DNA of 64,000 nucleotides from Gloeopeniophorella convolvens (lineage: Eukaryota > Basidiomycota > Agaricomycetes > Russulales): assembly GCA_022496205.1 (NCBI GenBank), contig WTXD01000066.1, forward strand, positions 1-64,000, given 5' to 3'. Position numbers and translations under genes: made by a program. Positions 12,335-22,984 of the stretch are shown here, piece after piece (the stretch's first letter is position 1; every line of letters starts with the position of its first letter). Under the pieces are notes generated by a model. That model did not search any database and was not told where the DNA came from. It saw only the letters and a program-made list of their open reading frames with translations.

Positions 12335-12341
12335 TATAAAA
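12335..12341 (+). promoter_or_regulatory. TATA box of companion gene 3
   Basis: The word tataaaa lies 110 bases upstream of the ATG at 12445. Confidence 0.45.
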
Positions 12342-12444
12342 GCCATACGTCGCGCTATGCACCTTGTTATTTCCCGAGTCCCCCACTCTCTCGTGCCTTC
12401 GCCGTCTTGTCGTAACTCCTTGAATTCACCGCTTTGCTCTCGCA

Positions 12445-14382
12445 ATGACTGTGGTAACAACGTCAGACTCCAAAGTCAAAACTCGTGCTAAGGAAACAGT
12501 GGCGAAGACAAGTGAGCAACGTGCTCAGGAGAGGGAAGATGCTGCTGCAAAGAAGCAGAGGCTTAATGCCGCGGTAGCTTCCACCGTTGACCAGATCAAT
12601 ATGATCATAGAAGCTCTTGCTGATGAACACAACATACCCTTTGACCACGCGTGCAACCTGGTGCACCTGGGGGGACATGTCTTCAAGGAGCGTCGCCGTC
12701 CCACAATCCAGAATGCCTACCGCTACTGCGCAGCGCGTGTTGATGATGGACGATGTAAGTCTTCATCATCTTCATGTCTATCATCATCATCGATTGCTAA
12801 CGTGGCACTTTCTTTAGGGGAAGTTAGTGCATCCACCGGTTTGAAGGCCGAGGCAATCCGGATCATCACCGACTCTCGCAAAAGGGGTGGAGATTATCGA
12901 GGAGTTACGGAAGTCGACCAAGTGACGCTGATCCAGTTGTTACAAGACAACTGCGATCTCAGAGAAACAGGCATCGTCGACAAGCCGCAGCTGCAACTCC
13001 ACAATGTTCATACCACGATGGCTAAGGTCGGGGTTGAGGTATACTCTGGACCTTCAAGTCATGCCACGATAATTCTCTGATCAAAGTCTAGCTTGCTAAT
13101 CTCCATCAGCGAAGCGGACTGGAATATATCTTGATTGGGGGACGCAGCGACGCTGATCAATGGGCATTGCCCTTCACTCAGATGTCCCATGCTGGCGGCA
13201 CCTTTATCAAGAGCTACTTGAAATTTGACCCCCCCGTGCTCGCAAAACGCTTTGACGCAAAGTTCTCGGTCGGCGGTGCTGGCATAGCAGGTAAGTTGTA
13301 CTGCCTTCTCTAGATTTTTTGTACTAATTTCTCTTAGGTATTGTTCGCACTGTCGCAGCCGAGGAGCATGGTGGCGACACAAAGAGTGCTACAAAATCGG
13401 TGGTCATGCCACTCCTCAGGAAGGCGTACAGTGAGTATTCATCTTTCTCACGCGAGCGCTATATTCTCATCCACTTTCTATAGGAGAACTGGTCAAGTGG
13501 GAGTCAGTTCGCTTAGACTGGACAGCTTGGGCAAACGGTGAACCCGACTGTCATGGTATTATCATTGAAGGTTGGCCGCTTGATATACCCCCCATCAACT
13601 TGTCGAAGATTCGCACCATCGAAGAGATGAACAAGATCCTTTACGCTGTGGAGCAAAATGAGTTCAAGTTCAAGTTTGCTGAGAAGGAGCCTCAGCCAGT
13701 CGTTGTGGCACAGGTGACTGATAGTAAGCGTCACCCATTTGGTGACAATCCCATATCCCTAACATGGCGACTCGCTCCTCTCGCAGCAGCTTACCAGCAC
13801 GGCGGCACCATTATCAGCCTGACGGGCTCTGCAGCAAAGGCCAAGAACCCTCCCAAGAAGAAGGGTGTGCGTGGCAAGACAGAGGCAAAAGCGAAGAAGC
13901 GAAAGACAGCTAGTGTGGTCAATAGCGACAGCAAGTCCGACTCGGATGAAGGACAGCTGCGTGCAGACAACAGAGGGACATCGCCCAAGCGTGCACGCAC
14001 ACGTTCAACTGTGGCCTCACTGGACGATACCACTGCGACCAATGCTCTCCCTTCTGGCTCGCCTACCCTAGACAATCTGGGTCAGCTACGCCTCCCGTCC
14101 CTCCAGCCCCCGAACGCATCGGGAATGAACTTTGGCGATCAAGAGCAGGCGTTCAACGGCTTCTCACTTCCCCCCATCCAGACAGTGCCCGGTGTTGGCA
14201 CCGCCATGTCTTTTTCTGCTCCTCTCTCCGACAACGTCGACTGGAGCATGACAACGTCATCTCAGTTCCTTCCTGGATCACTCAGCGCGCTTCTCGCCAG
14301 TGATGCTCCCCTGCCGAACAGCTGTGACTTGTTGGGAACTGGCGAATGGCAGTCTCATGGTGATTTGGGCAATGGGCTCTAG
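12445..14382 (+). CDS. KDZ companion gene 3, putative nuclear protein of unknown function
   Basis: Five exons join in frame (12445-12754, 12818-13038, 13110-13290, 13338-13430, 13484-14382) to give 567 aa without a stop. Order: a basic, Ala/Glu-rich N-terminus; a helical region (FDHACNLVHLGGHVFKERRR); a middle region ending in ELVKWESVRLDW and the short motif GIIIEGWPLDIPPINLS, a GWP-type patch I associate with uncharacterised transposon-linked basidiomycete proteins; two likely nuclear localisation signals (PPKKKGVRGK and KAKKRKT; SPKRARTRS); and a Ser/Pro-rich tail. It lies within the KDZ termini, 408 bases after gene 2, same strand. A DNA-binding accessory role is inference; no catalytic motif is visible. 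Confidence 0.72.
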
Positions 14383-14759
14383 TCGTATACTAGCACTGTG
14401 GTTACATTGTCTTGTAGAGTTGCTGAGGTGCTCGTACATTAGTCTTAGAGACAATCTACACAAGTTGCATCGCATCAATAAGGATCGATTGACATTGACA
14501 TCAGCATCAATATGATAAATCAGACACGTTTCGAGCTCCAATGACGTGCGCACAAGGCACGCTTAACGCGCACCACCAGCTACACTTCTGCTCTCAAGTC
14601 TCCTGACAGGACCAAACCACCTTACCTCCAAATTGCTGCCCTTCGAACACAACAGTGCCGCATACCAGACTCGAAAGCTTGAGACGTTCAAAGGTCTGCA
14701 CTTACACATCAAGGTGCATCGCGTGTAGTGGGTACCTGGGCTCAGTGGTCAAGTCGCGC

Positions 14760-15740
14760 ACGATGGTGCCTCATGGGGAATGTATAGATGGACTGGGCGG
14801 GCTGGCAAATTAGCGGCCACCTCTGACCCGAGACCCGGTAGATGTGCTGAAAAGAATGCAAATTTGGATGGGCTCGGTGGGCTAGAACACTACCGCTCAC
14901 GTTTCGTTTCAGGTGATGGTAGCTGGACCGTGCAGGCTACGACACATATCGCGCCAGGGGTGCACGTTGTCCGGATGTATCGGGATGGGCTGCGTGGGCT
15001 GAATAATACCATGCACAGTCGGACAAGGGTACTCAAATAGGAGGCGTAACGCCCAAACGGGCTCAGCGGGCTGGAAGACTACTGCTCACCATTTGGGCGA
15101 TGGTAACTGGGCCGTGCAGGCTACAACACGTATCGTGCCGGGGACGCACGTTGTCCGGATGCATCGGGATAGGCTGCGCAGGCTGCACGTTGTTATGGAC
15201 AAATAAGGGAATTGGGGTAGGCTGCCTGGGTGGTGACAGCTGCTAGATGAGGACACTCAAATGGGAGGCAGAACGCCTGGACGGGCTCAGCGGGCTGGAA
15301 GACTACCACTCACATTTAAGGAGATGGTAGCTGGGCCGTACGGGCTATGATGTGCATCGCATTGGCGGTGCATATCGTCTGGATGTATCAGGACGGGCTG
15401 CGCGGGCTGAACAATACCATGCACAGAAAAGGGAACGAAAGAAGGCCGCACGGGCGACAATAGCCGTCCATTAGGACGGGGTGAAAGGACGTTCCCAATC
15501 CCGGTGGACTGGGTGGGCGGCGTCAACCTTCTGGCATATAATGTCAGCTAACAGGCACACTGGACGGGCCAGGCGGGCTGGACCAATCACTGAGCACATA
15601 TCTGGAAGGGTGAGCGGGCTGCGCAGGCGGTGCCAAGACATAAGATACCCATAGACCTACTTACGAGGAATTTATCTATGCGGAAAGCCCGATGAAGACA
15701 CTGCAGTGGGCCGGATGGGCGGGGTGAGTAGCTGTGAGTG
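14760..15740 (-). repeat. Right subterminal repeat array of the KDZ element
   Basis: About twelve copies of a degenerate word, typified by GGACGGGCTGCGCGGGCTG and GGATGGGCTGCGTGGGCTG, lie between gene 3 and the right terminal repeat. They are the reverse complement of the word in the left array. Longer blocks around them repeat too: ctcagcgggctggaagactac occurs, with small changes, near 15060 and 15290. No gene is present from 14383 to the terminus. Confidence 0.75.
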
Positions 15741-15766
15741 TCGACAAGTTAAGAGAAGCCCGGTAT

Positions 15767-15889
15767 GGAAACCGCAGGTGGGCCAGCCCGTGCGGGCACG
15801 CCTTTCGCGCGATTACAGCACTAGTTGGCCAGGTGGATCACATGAGTGACATGTGTCTAATTAGATATGAAAGTACAGAGGGGCAGGTG
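15767..15889 (-). repeat. Right terminal inverted repeat of the KDZ element
   Basis: It is the inverted partner of 4420-4542 and ends GGGGCAGGTG. Confidence 0.9.
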
Positions 15890-15897
15890 TCCAACAC

Positions 15898-16394
15898 GGC
15901 ATCTGCGGACGTAGGGGCGCATCAGGGACGGGGCGCAGAGCATGTGGGACCCGTGGAGCAGACCGGAGTGCGTCTGCATGTACAACGGTGATGCAGGGAC
16001 CTGCGTCTTCCGTGATGGGCAGGATGTGGGTCACCGTGTCCTGCGTGCGGGGACGTGAGCTGGCGCGGCAGGCGCGGAGAAGGGCAGAGCGGGCGCACCT
16101 GGGTGAGCGTGGCCAGCGCGGGTGCAAACCAGCAGCGACCGTAGATCGCATGGAAGACGCCAATCTCGCCCCAGATGATGAGGGTTTACCCAGACGAAAC
16201 GGAGCGCAGCGACAAGCAGAGAGCCGGACGCGAAGGTGCGTGCGGGGCAGTCGCTCTTGAGTCTGCACGTGGCTAGCAGCGCCATTCACGCTGAGCGAGT
16301 ATAGATTCCATGTCCTGCGAGGTTTTAAGGTTTCTTGGTGGCGTGGATGGGAGTAGCAAGAAAGGGAGGGGAGACTACCATGACGCTGTGTGCG
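15898..16394 (-). pseudogene. Repeat X, copy 1, right part
   Basis: This continues the X block interrupted at 4411. It aligns with 35775-36250 in copy 3 (shared gggacgtgagctggcgcggc-like and gcagagcgggcgcacctggg-like stretches). The minus strand is coding-like but broken. Confidence 0.5.
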
Positions 16395-16404
16395 AGTCAG
16401 CAGT

Positions 16405-16590
16405 CATCACCAAAACCCGAAACTTCTTGCAGGCCCTTGCGGCCCGGATGGCTTCCGGGTCCGGTTATCACCCCCGGTATACCCGTATATCTTCCAGATC
16501 GAGAATTCATCGATAGGCAAGCTCGGGCAACCCCGGATATCTGTGAGATCAAAACTATGAGATAAGACCTGGTTATTACCGGAGGTTGTC
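16405..16590 (-). repeat. Repeat R, inverted copy, first piece
   Basis: It is the reverse complement of about 3570-3733 and includes the hallmark catcaccaaaaccc. The copy resumes at 22495 after the foldback insertion; ggttgtc at 16584-16590 is repeated at 22488-22494. Confidence 0.75.
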
Positions 16591-16673
16591 CAATACTGGT
16601 GATTAACTTAGTGAAAACTACTCCACTAATATCCATAATACTTAAGTAGATTTACTCCACTAACAACCATAGC

Positions 16674-19600
16674 AGTAATAGCAGTTGCGTACTTTCCGCA
16701 TACTTTTCACACGCCGGGCCGGTGTTCCCGGTGGTTTTCCCACATTCCCCGAAGTACCTTAGGTTTAGGGTTAGCTAGGGTTGACATAATAGATGGTTTT
16801 TTATTGTATGTGTAATGTAAATGACAATGCTTTTCTTCCACTGAGTAATGGTAATGACAAACGCTTTTTCCGACATGTAATTGGGGTGACAAATCGCATT
16901 TTTATTGGCTGCAAGTCTGTATCTACTGTGTACTAGGGGGATAGTTGTAAGGAAGGGAGGGGGAGGGATTCTGCCGCAAAGGAAGGAGCTGACTTAGTGC
17001 GTATGAGTAATTGTACGTCACTGGGGCGGGGGAATTAAACGGCATGGCGGGGAGCGCTGGAACGCGCGGGGTCCGAGGCGGGGGAGGGGGCGGGGGTGCG
17101 GACGACGTCGGCGCTGGCGTCGCTTCGGCTCGCTTTCGGCCGCGGCGCTTGGCCTGCGATGGAGGGGGAGGGAGATCCGGATTTGCTGCGTGGGCGCGTG
17201 CAGCGAGATTGTTGGCAACTGACTGCGCATCGGGTGCCGCGTTTTTGCCCGATTCTTGGCCGCCGCCGTATGGGTCCGTGTTCTTGTTGCGGGGCACCTT
17301 GCGGTTCAGCTCGCCGATGCGCTCCCTCGCTCCTGGTTGAGTGGCCGCGTCGTCGGGTCGGGGCCTTTTGTGCGGCTTTGCTGTCGGTGCTCCCATTCGC
17401 TCGACGGTCTCGGACCAGTCAGAACCCTGATTTGGAGCAATAGGCTCCTTGGCTGGGAGTGCAGAGCTTGCCGCGCCCCAAAACGCTAGGACATGTGACT
17501 CAATAGTCCGAAGAGATCGGACAGACCCCGGAGATGAAGGCACGTTGCCGTCACTGAGCATTGCCTGGGAATTGGAGATTACATTCTCCAATATGCGCCG
17601 TGATTCGTCCTTGGAGCAGTCGTCGAGCGACTCGGGCGCAATCATCGACATCAGCGATGGAATCTTCGGGAGCTTTTGGAGGGGGGCTGGCCCTGCCCCG
17701 ATTGAGTGCTGAACGGCAGCGACGTGCTTGCAGAATCGGATGTGCGGCCAGTCTGGACAGTCGCAGGCTTCCCGATTGACATCAACATAATACATGTGTG
17801 ATGCATCTGACGCGGATCGCACGTAATACTGCCCGTCGTCCAATGGTTGGACATCGGCCTTCATTTCCGCGGCGTGCTTTACGATCTCCCGGCGCCGAGA
17901 CTCAGCCAAATTGGGGCCGCTGAAACCAAGCCCCTGGCTTCGGTGACGGTTCTCGTATTCCAGCAACATCTCTTTCAGTAGCGTATGGAGCAGATGATCC
18001 ACCCGCCGGTTGCGCTTCCCTTCTAGCCATTTAGATTTCAAGACATGGTGATATCTGTAGATAGATAAACATTAGATCTGCACGATTACGCTCAATCTTA
18101 GCGCGATAATACTACTTACGCCTCAATAAGCATATTAGTATCGCTCTTTTGAAAGATCGTGCGAGAAGATCTCGACCATCCTGTCCAGAGAGGAAGGACA
18201 GACATCCAGTTACTATCCAGATAAGCCACCATGCTCCCGGGCACCGAGGGATCGGTGCGGATTTGGTCCCACCAAACATAGAACTGATCGCGATCGGTCG
18301 TTCTCACCCATTTCTGAATGATGGACCAAAGCTCCGGGAATGCGGCTGTATTGAAATGTGTCCTAATCGTGTGGAGGACGTGCCACCAGCAGAGTAGCAG
18401 AGTGCAGTCAGGGTACGCGATTTTGATCGCGTTCATTTGCCCTTGATCGCGATTGCTCATTGCGATCTTTGGCGCGACGGGTGGGTTCCACGCCTTCACT
18501 GTATTGAGGAAGTGGAGTATCGTTGCCTGAGTGCCACTGGACGACAGCATCCAGGCAACGGGAACACCTGTCGATGCGAAATTAAGCGGAAATTAAGCGG
18601 AAATGAACATTGGAGCGTACCATGGCCCCAATGATCTCTGGTCATCAGTGTAAACAACTGTAGGCCAGAGTAATGTGTGGTGTTATGGGTAGCATCCACA
18701 GCCAGGAAGTCATTTGCCAATAGGTTGAACATAGATTGCTGGAACCTTGTTTGAATGCAGAGCACAAAGGTGTTTTGATCTAGCAAAGATCCTCCTGGGA
18801 CAGGATCTATCCTATCCTTCAGGAAGACTAGATCTCCATCTTGCCGGAGCTGCTCCACCCAAACGCTGACCGAGATCGCATCGTTTTGATCGAGTCGGAT
18901 CTCCTCACTCTCAATGCTACGGCGGATGCGGGTAACGTCGCGCATAGTGACATAATGATCGCGCTGCGTCGGTTTCGTCGACGCGCGAATATGCTTAAGC
19001 TGTGGGGCAGCCGTCAAAATAGCGAGATGAATGAATTAAGTGTTGTGACTCACTATTGCTTTAGGCTCTACTCCGAGCTGCACCATCGTTGTCATCTTCT
19101 CCCGCACCGGCTCCGAGATTCGGGTGAATATGAGATTCTCGTCGCCAGTGTCGTGGTCGTGCTTGGCTTCATACTTGCCAAGCACGGTCTGGACGTGCGG
19201 ATAAAGTTTGATTGTGATCCTTGCACTGCAGCCTGTCCGTTTACTGGGAATCTTCCTGGCCCAGTCGTGCTTCTTTTGATAAGGTTTGATGCCGCCCGAT
19301 CCCTCCCGGGCACACTTGAAAGTGCGGCGTTCTAGCCAATTAGGGCTGTCCGAGTTGACCGGGCGCTTGGTTTGACTGCAGACGAATTCCACGGCGTTCT
19401 CGTACTCCTGGGCTGCGAGCCAGGCCTTAAATGCATCTAGATCTGTCCATTCCAGATGCATCCCACCCTTCTCCCAGTCATATGTAAAGCTTCCCCGTTG
19501 GCGGGAAGTCTCCGGACTGTCGGCTCGGTGCGCTCGGCCTGTGTGACGTGTGATGTCCGCCAGAGAAGCACCAATGGTGGGGTCGTTCGTAGTCATTTCG

Positions 19601-19873
19601 GGTAGCAACGGCAATGGAGAGGGACGAGGAGGAGAAGGAGGAGGAGGACTGTGTCCGTCCCCTTCCCCTCCCTCAACTTTCCTGCCACACAGACACTCAA
19701 GACACAATAGTAATTGCATTTGAGTCATTAGTAAAGTAATAGTGATTACATACAAGGCCAAAAAAAGTGTTGCAAAAGAAAGGAATAAAGCGGACTTTGA
19801 AATGAGAGCGGGGGCACCGGTCCGCTTTTCCGGCGTGTGAAAGGTATGCGGAAAGTCAAAGACTAGTAATAGC
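16674..19873 (-). mobile_element. MULE-2: complete Mutator-like element with 9-bp target duplication
   Basis: The element is 16683-19864 (3,182 bp). The 9-bp target duplication agtaatagc is at 16674-16682 and 19865-19873, a typical MULE length. The terminal repeats share ACTTTCCGCATAC and TTTCACACGCCGG. Joining the flanks restores the foldback left arm exactly as predicted from the right arm, which confirms the borders. Confidence 0.9.
16923..19596 (-). pseudogene. MULE transposase (MULE-2), frameshifted by an 11-bp tandem duplication
   Basis: The gene starts at the ATG at 19594-19596 (MTTNDPTIGAS). Exon 1 encodes the N-terminal zinc-binding region (GCSARITIK, KHDHD); its donor is gtgagt near 19058. 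Exon 2 carries FLAVDATHNTTHY (first Asp), MSNRDQGQMN (second position), CWWH and TNMLIE. Exon 3 (18054-16923) carries HHVLKSKWLEGKRNRR, the SWIM finger CDCPDWPHIRFCKH and a Pro-rich basic tail ending at 16923. Within exon 2 the unit aaattaagcgg is present twice in tandem (18579-18589, 18590-18600). Removing one copy joins SFPLNF to ASTGVPVAW, matching MULE-1. As it stands the frame breaks before the second catalytic Asp. Confidence 0.88.
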
Positions 19874-20678
19874 CATGGTAGTAAATACTATAGTAGTATA
19901 TACTATGCTGGTTGTTACTGTAGCTATTTAGTACATACTATACTGGTTGTTACTGCAATATTGTAGTAATCACTACACTGATTGTTACCATAGTGCTGTA
20001 GTAAATACTACACTGGTTGTTACTGTAGTATTATAGTAAATACTATACTGGTCGTTACTGCAATATTAAAGTAATCACTACACTGGTTATTACTGTAGCA
20101 CTGTAGTAAATACTATACTAGCTGTTACTGTAGTACTATAGTAAATAATATAGATGGTAGTAAATACTACATGCTAGTAGATTAAAGATTAATCTAAAGG
20201 ATAGATAAGATATAGATAGCTGATATAAGATTGATAAGAAGATCTAGCTAAAAGATGCTGCTGATAGTGAGATTAAGCTTATAGATCAGTACTGATAAGA
20301 TATTCTAATAGATTAATAATGATAAGATAATCTAGCTGATTAACAGATATTAATAAGAAGATAAGAATAGTAGATAAGAATAGATAAGAGGATTTAAATA
20401 GTAGATAAGAATAGATAAGAGGATCTCAATAGTAGATAAGAGTAGATAAGAAGATCTAGATAGTAGATAAGGAGAGATAAGAAGATCTAGATAGTAGATA
20501 AGGATAGATAATAAGATCTCAATGATAGATAAGAATTAATAAGAAGATCTAGATAGTAGATAAGATATAAGAGAAGGATCTAGCTACTAGATAAGATTGA
20601 TAAGAAGATTGGTTAGTAGATAAAAGCTTATAACTTCAATTAATTTAACAATCTACTAAATAGATAGTAGAGGTTATA
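19874..20678 (+). repeat. Foldback left arm with two minisatellite-like arrays
   Basis: The outer part (19874-20160) repeats a unit of about 38 bp (consensus tagtaaatactacactggtt...). The inner part (20380-20600) repeats a unit of about 32 bp around agatagtagataagga. Both arrays recur in mirror order in the right arm, so the repeats predate or were copied with the arm duplication. Confidence 0.75.
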
Positions 20679-21591
20679 GCTAAGAGTCCTATAGCAGAGA
20701 TTAGAAAGATTGACCTAATATTAATGTCTATTTAGAACAGATATTTAATCTTCATCTAGCCCAAGATAGAAGGTTTACTTAAGTATAAGCATGCTCATTC
20801 TAAGTTGTCATGCTTAGCTGGTAGACATATACATAAGTATAATTAAATAGATGCTTAGGCTTTAATTTTTATCAAAACATGCCTATTCAGATTTTAAACA
20901 GGTATCAACATAAGGTCAATCTTTTAAACATTTGCTATAGCAATACACAGTTGCTTAAGTAGTTATAAGGCATATGCTATACAGTTGAAGATAGGGTCAT
21001 ATATAAGCTATAAATATATACTTAATACATGCAACTACTCTGATATTCTCTACTATCAACTCACTCTACTTACTATAGTTCTTATATGATACTGTGAAGT
21101 GCTAGCCTATATTATGACTCACCATCTTTTCCTTTTCTTCCAACATACTTTCAACTTTATAATAACTCACACCATATATTCTACTATCTACTTCTCATCT
21201 AGCATTACCTAAAAACTCAAGTGCTCTATGCACTAACTGTAAAATAAGTGCTAACATTGTGAAATACCTTAAACCTTTGTAGGTATAGGCACTCTCAACT
21301 CTCAAGTGCTTACAAGGAACAATTGCCCTTAGAACTACAAATAAGACTTCATAACTAGATCTTAACATTGTTGTAACATATCAGAACTTACTTAAAACAT
21401 ATTAGCTTAACTAAGACTATAGCTTGATGCTTAGCTTACTATAGTATGCACCTCTCATAGCTGTGTAATCATAATAACCTAGGTATAGCAATGCTTGTGT
21501 TAGTTATAAATCAAATACCTATAATAAATAATCATTTAACCTCTATCTATTATAGATATAAAAAGGTAAAAAAGAGCCAATAAGAAACTAT
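20679..21591. other. Foldback loop
   Basis: This AT-rich spacer lies between the two arms. I see no coding sequence, RNA gene or repeat in it. Confidence 0.6.
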
Positions 21592-22487
21592 TATAACCTC
21601 TACTATCTATTTAGTAGATTGTTAAATTAATTGAAGTTATAAGCTTTTATCTACTAACCAATCTTCTTATCAATCTTATCTAGTAGCTAGATCCTTCTCT
21701 TATATCTTATCTACTATCTAGATCTTCTTATTAATTCTTATCTATCATTGAGATCTTATTATCTATCCTTATCTACTATCTAGATCTTCTTATCTCTCCT
21801 TATCTACTATCTAGATCTTCTTATCTACTCTTATCTACTATTGAGATCCTCTTATCTATTCTTATCTACTATTTAAATCCTCTTATCTATTCTTATCTAC
21901 TATTCTTATCTTCTTATTAATATCTGTTAATCAGCTAGATTATCTTATCATTATTAATCTATTAGAATATCTTATCAGTACTGATCTATAAGCTTAATCT
22001 CACTATCAGCAGCATCTTTTAGCTAGATCTTCTTATCAATCTTATATCAGCTATCTATATCTTATCTATCCTTTAGATTAATCTTTAATCTACTAGCATG
22101 TAGTATTTACTACCATCTATATTATTTACTATAGTACTACAGTAACAGCTAGTATAGTATTTACTACAGTGCTACAGTAATAACCAGTGTAGTGATTACT
22201 TTAATATTGCAGTAACGACCAGTATAGTATTTACTATAATACTACAGTAACAACCAGTGTAGTATTTACTACAGCACTATGGTAACAATCAGTGTAGTGA
22301 TTACTACAATATTGCAGTAACAACCAGTATAGTATGTACTAAATAGCTACAGTAACAACCAGCATAGTATATACTACTATAGTATTTACTACCATGGCTA
22401 TTACTGCTATGGTTGTTAGTGGAGTAAATCTACTTAAGTATTATGGTTGTTAGTGGGTAGTTTTTACAAAGATAATCACCAGGGCTC
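21592..22487 (-). repeat. Foldback right arm
   Basis: It is the inverted copy of the left arm (16591-16682 plus 19874-20678). It reads cleanly through the site where MULE-2 interrupts the left arm, giving the empty-site sequence for that insertion. Confidence 0.85.
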
Positions 22488-22494
22488 GGTTGTC

Positions 22495-22650
22495 GGCGTG
22501 CCATGGCTTGCCACGGGGCCTTGGCGATCGGTCGCCAGATGCGACATCGACTTGTCGCCTCCTGTCGCCCCGGCCAACGTTATTACACCGTCGCACAATT
22601 CCAGCGAACTCCACAAGGCCATGCAAGGGCCAGTGGAAACTGTGGGACGC
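22495..22650 (-). repeat. Repeat R, inverted copy, second piece
   Basis: It is the reverse complement of about 3415-3570, sharing gacaagtcgatg and gtgcgac-type words, and completes the R copy that begins at 16405. Confidence 0.7.
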
Positions 22651-22753
22651 CGTGTCTCCCTCGTGTTGCACTCGGGCTTGAGAGAACTTTGTCTCAACGA
22701 GTTCACCCCAGCCCTACAATTGGCTCCGGAAGTTGTGACTGACTGACGAAGGT

Positions 22754-22832
22754 AGCAAAAAGCTGGAGTCGAACCCGCAGCTCCACACCAACCGCAATCA
22801 TATAACTAATACCATTCCACCACGGAGGCATT
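22754..22832 (-). ncRNA. tRNA-like sequence, probably a relic or SINE head
   Basis: On the minus strand an A-box-like TGGTGGAATGG and a perfect B-box GGTTCGACTCC lie about 45 bases apart, as in tRNA genes. The T-stem pairs at four of five positions. The acceptor stem (GCCTCCG against TTTTTGC) does not pair, so a working tRNA is unlikely. It could be a tRNA pseudogene or a polymerase III promoter of a SINE. Confidence 0.35.
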
Positions 22833-22984
22833 CTAATTGCATGCTCTAAATCAAATATGGGTGCAATTTAAAACCTGTGATGCGTGACACGTGACGATTG
22901 ACGCGATCGACTTGGAAAGTTTTCATCGTTTCATCGACTCTGTCTCCTCCCTTCACGACAACAGTGTAGCCCACTCTCCTGACC

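Larger units (their letters stand above)
4412..15897. mobile_element. Complete KDZ (Kyakuja-Dileera-Zisupton) DNA transposon with flanking target duplications
   Basis: The element proper is 4420-15889 (11,470 bp). It starts CACCTGCCCC and ends with the reverse complement. The inverted repeats extend 123 bp (4420-4542 and 15767-15889) with few mismatches. The flanks are tccaacat (4412-4419) and tccaacac (15890-15897), an 8-bp duplication with one mismatch, the length I recall for Zisupton elements. Copies 2 and 3 of repeat X lack this insert, which supports the borders. Contents in order: left subterminal array, KDZ transposase, companion gene 2, companion gene 3, right subterminal array. All three genes are on the plus strand. 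Confidence 0.88.
16584..22494. mobile_element. Giant foldback element with target duplication, containing MULE-2
   Basis: The element is 16591-22487, flanked by ggttgtc on both sides. Its left arm is 16591-16682 continued at 19874-20678 (the gap is MULE-2 and its duplication). Its right arm is 21592-22487. The arms are about 0.9 kb each and near-identical inverted copies; the loop (20679-21591) is 913 bp. Without MULE-2 the element is about 2.7 kb. It is far more AT-rich than its surroundings and has no coding frame, so it must move in trans if it is a transposon. Ends read CAATACTGGTGATTA and GAGCCCTGGTGATTA, so the outermost five bases differ. Its superfamily is unknown. Confidence 0.82.

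Noticed and set aside
16764..16783. A telomere-like stretch (ttaggtttagggttag).
   Set aside because: It is only about two degenerate units inside MULE-2, with no array.
19874..22487. AT-rich tandem repeats as a centromere or a CRISPR-like array.
   Set aside because: The repeats are mirrored in two arms of a foldback element with a target duplication; units are degenerate and contiguous without unique spacers, and the organism is eukaryotic.
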